From Syngnathus acus (taxonomy: Eukaryota > Chordata > Actinopteri > Syngnathiformes > Syngnathidae): 64,000 nt of DNA. The translations under genes were made by a program, and so were the position numbers. The notes below the pieces were generated by a model. The model searched no databases and was not told where the DNA came from. It was given only the letters and a program-made list of their open reading frames with translations. The stretch covers positions 16,798,008 to 16,862,007 of the forward strand of contig NC_051089.1 in NCBI RefSeq assembly GCF_901709675.1. The letters run 5' to 3'. Positions 62,477-64,000 of this stretch are shown here, piece after piece. The stretch's first letter is position 1; each line of letters begins with the position of its first letter.

Positions 62477-64000
62477 CCGTATTTTCCGCCCTAAAAGGCG
62501 CACCTAAAAACCTAAAATTTTCTCAAAAGCCGACAGTGCGCCTTATAGGCCAGTGCGCCTTATATATGGATCAACTGATGAATTTGTTGATCCATACTGG
62601 TTGTACACAGTGCTCTGCCAAAATGTTTCAGTACGTTTTAGTACGACTAATAAATTACAAGGTCGCATCGCTTCCCAGCATTACGGCAACTGTAGTCAGG
62701 GGGCGTCACCGAATAGCTGTTGTACCCGCGAGGCTATTTCCTGTCAAAATAGGCTGCTCTGTTAATGTTTCGAGTAAATCTACGGATCGATATGGAAGGG
62801 AAACATAGGTAAGTAGTACCAATGCGTTAGATCGAACTTTAGTCAGTTCCGATCATTTTATAGGAGATCGTTTGAGAAACGCGATTGTTTACACTTTGCT
62901 GAGGCTCATGGGAGATTGCGAGGTGAGGCTCGTGAGACTTTGCGGATGGCTAATGCTATTGCGATAGCTGCTATACGTACCAGGCTATTTCATGTCAAAA
63001 TAGGCTGCTCTGTTAATGTTTCGAGTAAATCTACGGATCGATATGGAAGGGAAACATAGGTAAGTAGTACCAATGCGTTGGATCGAACTTTAGTCAGTTC
63101 CGATCATTTTATAGGAGATCGTTTGAGAAACGCGATTGTTTACACTTTGCTGAGGCTCATGGGAGATTGCGAGGTGAGGCTCGTGAGACTTTGCGGATGG
63201 CTAATGCTATTGCGATAGCTGCTATACGTACCAGGCTATTTCATGTCAAAATAGGCTGCTCTGTTAATGTTTCGAGTAAATCTACGGATCGATATGGAAG
63301 GGAAACATAGGTAAGTAGTACCAATGCGTTAGATCGAACTTTAGTCAGTTCCGATCATTTTATAGGAGATCGTTTGAGAAACGCGATTGTTTACACTTTG
63401 CTGAGGCTCATGGGAGATTGCGAGGTGAGGCTCGTGAGACTTTGCGGATGGCTAATGCTATTGCGATAGCTGCTATACGTACCAGGCTATTTCATGCCAA
63501 AATAGGCTGCTCTGTTAATGTTTCGAGTAAATCTACGGATCGATATGGAAGGGAAACATAGGTAAGTAGTACCAATGCGTTGGATCGAACTTTAGTCAGT
63601 TCCGATCATTTTATAGGAGATCGTTTGAGAAACGCGATTGTTTACACTTCGCTGAGGCTCGTGAGACTTTGCGGATGGCTAATGCTATTGCGATAGCTGC
63701 TATACGTACCAGGCTATTTCATGTCAAAATAGGCTGCTCTGTTAATGTTTCGAGTAAATCTACGGATCGATATGGAAGGGAAACATAGGTAAGTAGTACC
63801 AATGCGTTAGATAGAACTTTAGTCAGTTCTGATCATTTTATAGGAGATCGTTTGAGAAACGCGATTGTTTACAGAGGGCTCGTTGGTTATTGGCTAGTGG
63901 ATGCATACCGCAACCCTAGTCAACCTCAGTTTGATGCAGTATAGCTTCTATTTTATGCGCCTTATAAGCCGGTGCGCCTTATATATGGACAAAGTTTTAA
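62477..64000 (+). mobile_element. TIR element F (element E family, inverted), at least five 251-bp repeats, cut by window edge
   Basis: The left end CCGTATTTTCCGCCCTAAAA is preceded by TA at 62475-62476. The interior repeats AAACATAGGTAAGTAGTACC at 62801, 63052, 63303, 63554 and 63781, giving spacings of 251, 251, 251 and 227 bp; the last unit lacks 24 bp. From 63870 the sequence matches the left part of element E in reverse, down to GCGCCTTATATATGGACAAA. By comparison with E about 65 bp and the right TIR remain outside. It inserted in the TIR of the Tc1-like element. Confidence 0.85.
62801..63860 (+). repeat. 251-bp tandem array, inverted relative to 4437-5343
   Basis: About 4.5 units, very similar to one another and to the array in element E. 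Single-base variants such as GCGTTAGATCG/GCGTTGGATCG alternate between units. Confidence 0.88.

Overview
The window is vertebrate nuclear DNA, most likely from a teleost fish. It shows intron-split exons with GT/AG borders, fish-type repeats and no prokaryotic gene organisation. The fish assignment rests on the repeat families: Tc1, hAT/ZBED, pogo/Tigger, L2-like and RTE-like LINEs, and a tRNA-like SINE with a GGAT tail. The species cannot be fixed from the sequence alone.

The only host gene I can support is on the minus strand. It is a multiple-EGF receptor of the MEGF10/MEGF11 family (PEAR1 is the third relative). Eleven consecutive coding exons lie between 49614 and 8702. They encode 1656 bp of laminin-type EGF repeats, and every exon junction keeps a consistent reading phase. 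The signal peptide and EMI-domain exons lie to the right, very probably beyond 64000. The last EGF repeats, membrane segment and cytoplasmic tail lie to the left of base 1. The first intron seen here is 18.8 kb and the intron between the last two clusters is 8.9 kb. Both, and the right flank, are packed with transposons.

Layout from left to right: 1-8.7 kb holds a LINE tail, an AT-rich tandem repeat broken by insertions, and three TIR elements with TA target sites. 8.7-10.8 kb holds two EGF exons and LINE/Tigger debris. 11.5-13.3 kb holds a long CA microsatellite and a complete short LTR retrotransposon. 14.1-19.7 kb is a four-level nest: a TIR element containing an old LINE tail, which in turn contains a nearly full-length L2-like LINE and a deleted hAT/ZBED element. 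19.7-30.8 kb holds nine EGF exons among SINE, LINE and MITE fragments. 31-38 kb holds a transposase exon, a TIR element with a triplicated subterminal block, a candidate solo LTR, a SINE ending in a large tetranucleotide array, and Tc1 debris. 38-49.5 kb is mostly quiet intron with a Harbinger-like and a hAT-like non-autonomous element. 49.5 kb is the first EGF exon seen. 50-64 kb is again transposon-rich: a TTAA-flanked element with a P2X7-tail-like zinc domain, an RTE-like LINE, a TIR element carrying four telomere-type repeats, a Tigger with an inner hAT MITE, and a Tc1 pseudogene whose right TIR was hit by another TIR element that runs off the window.

I found no convincing new cellular system. 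The most interesting material is transposon biology: internal tandem amplification in several related TIR elements, precise nested insertions whose order can be read from target-site duplications, an otherwise open LINE ORF whose reverse transcriptase has lost a catalytic aspartate, and a short LTR element with a 31-bp repeat that rotates through all frames.
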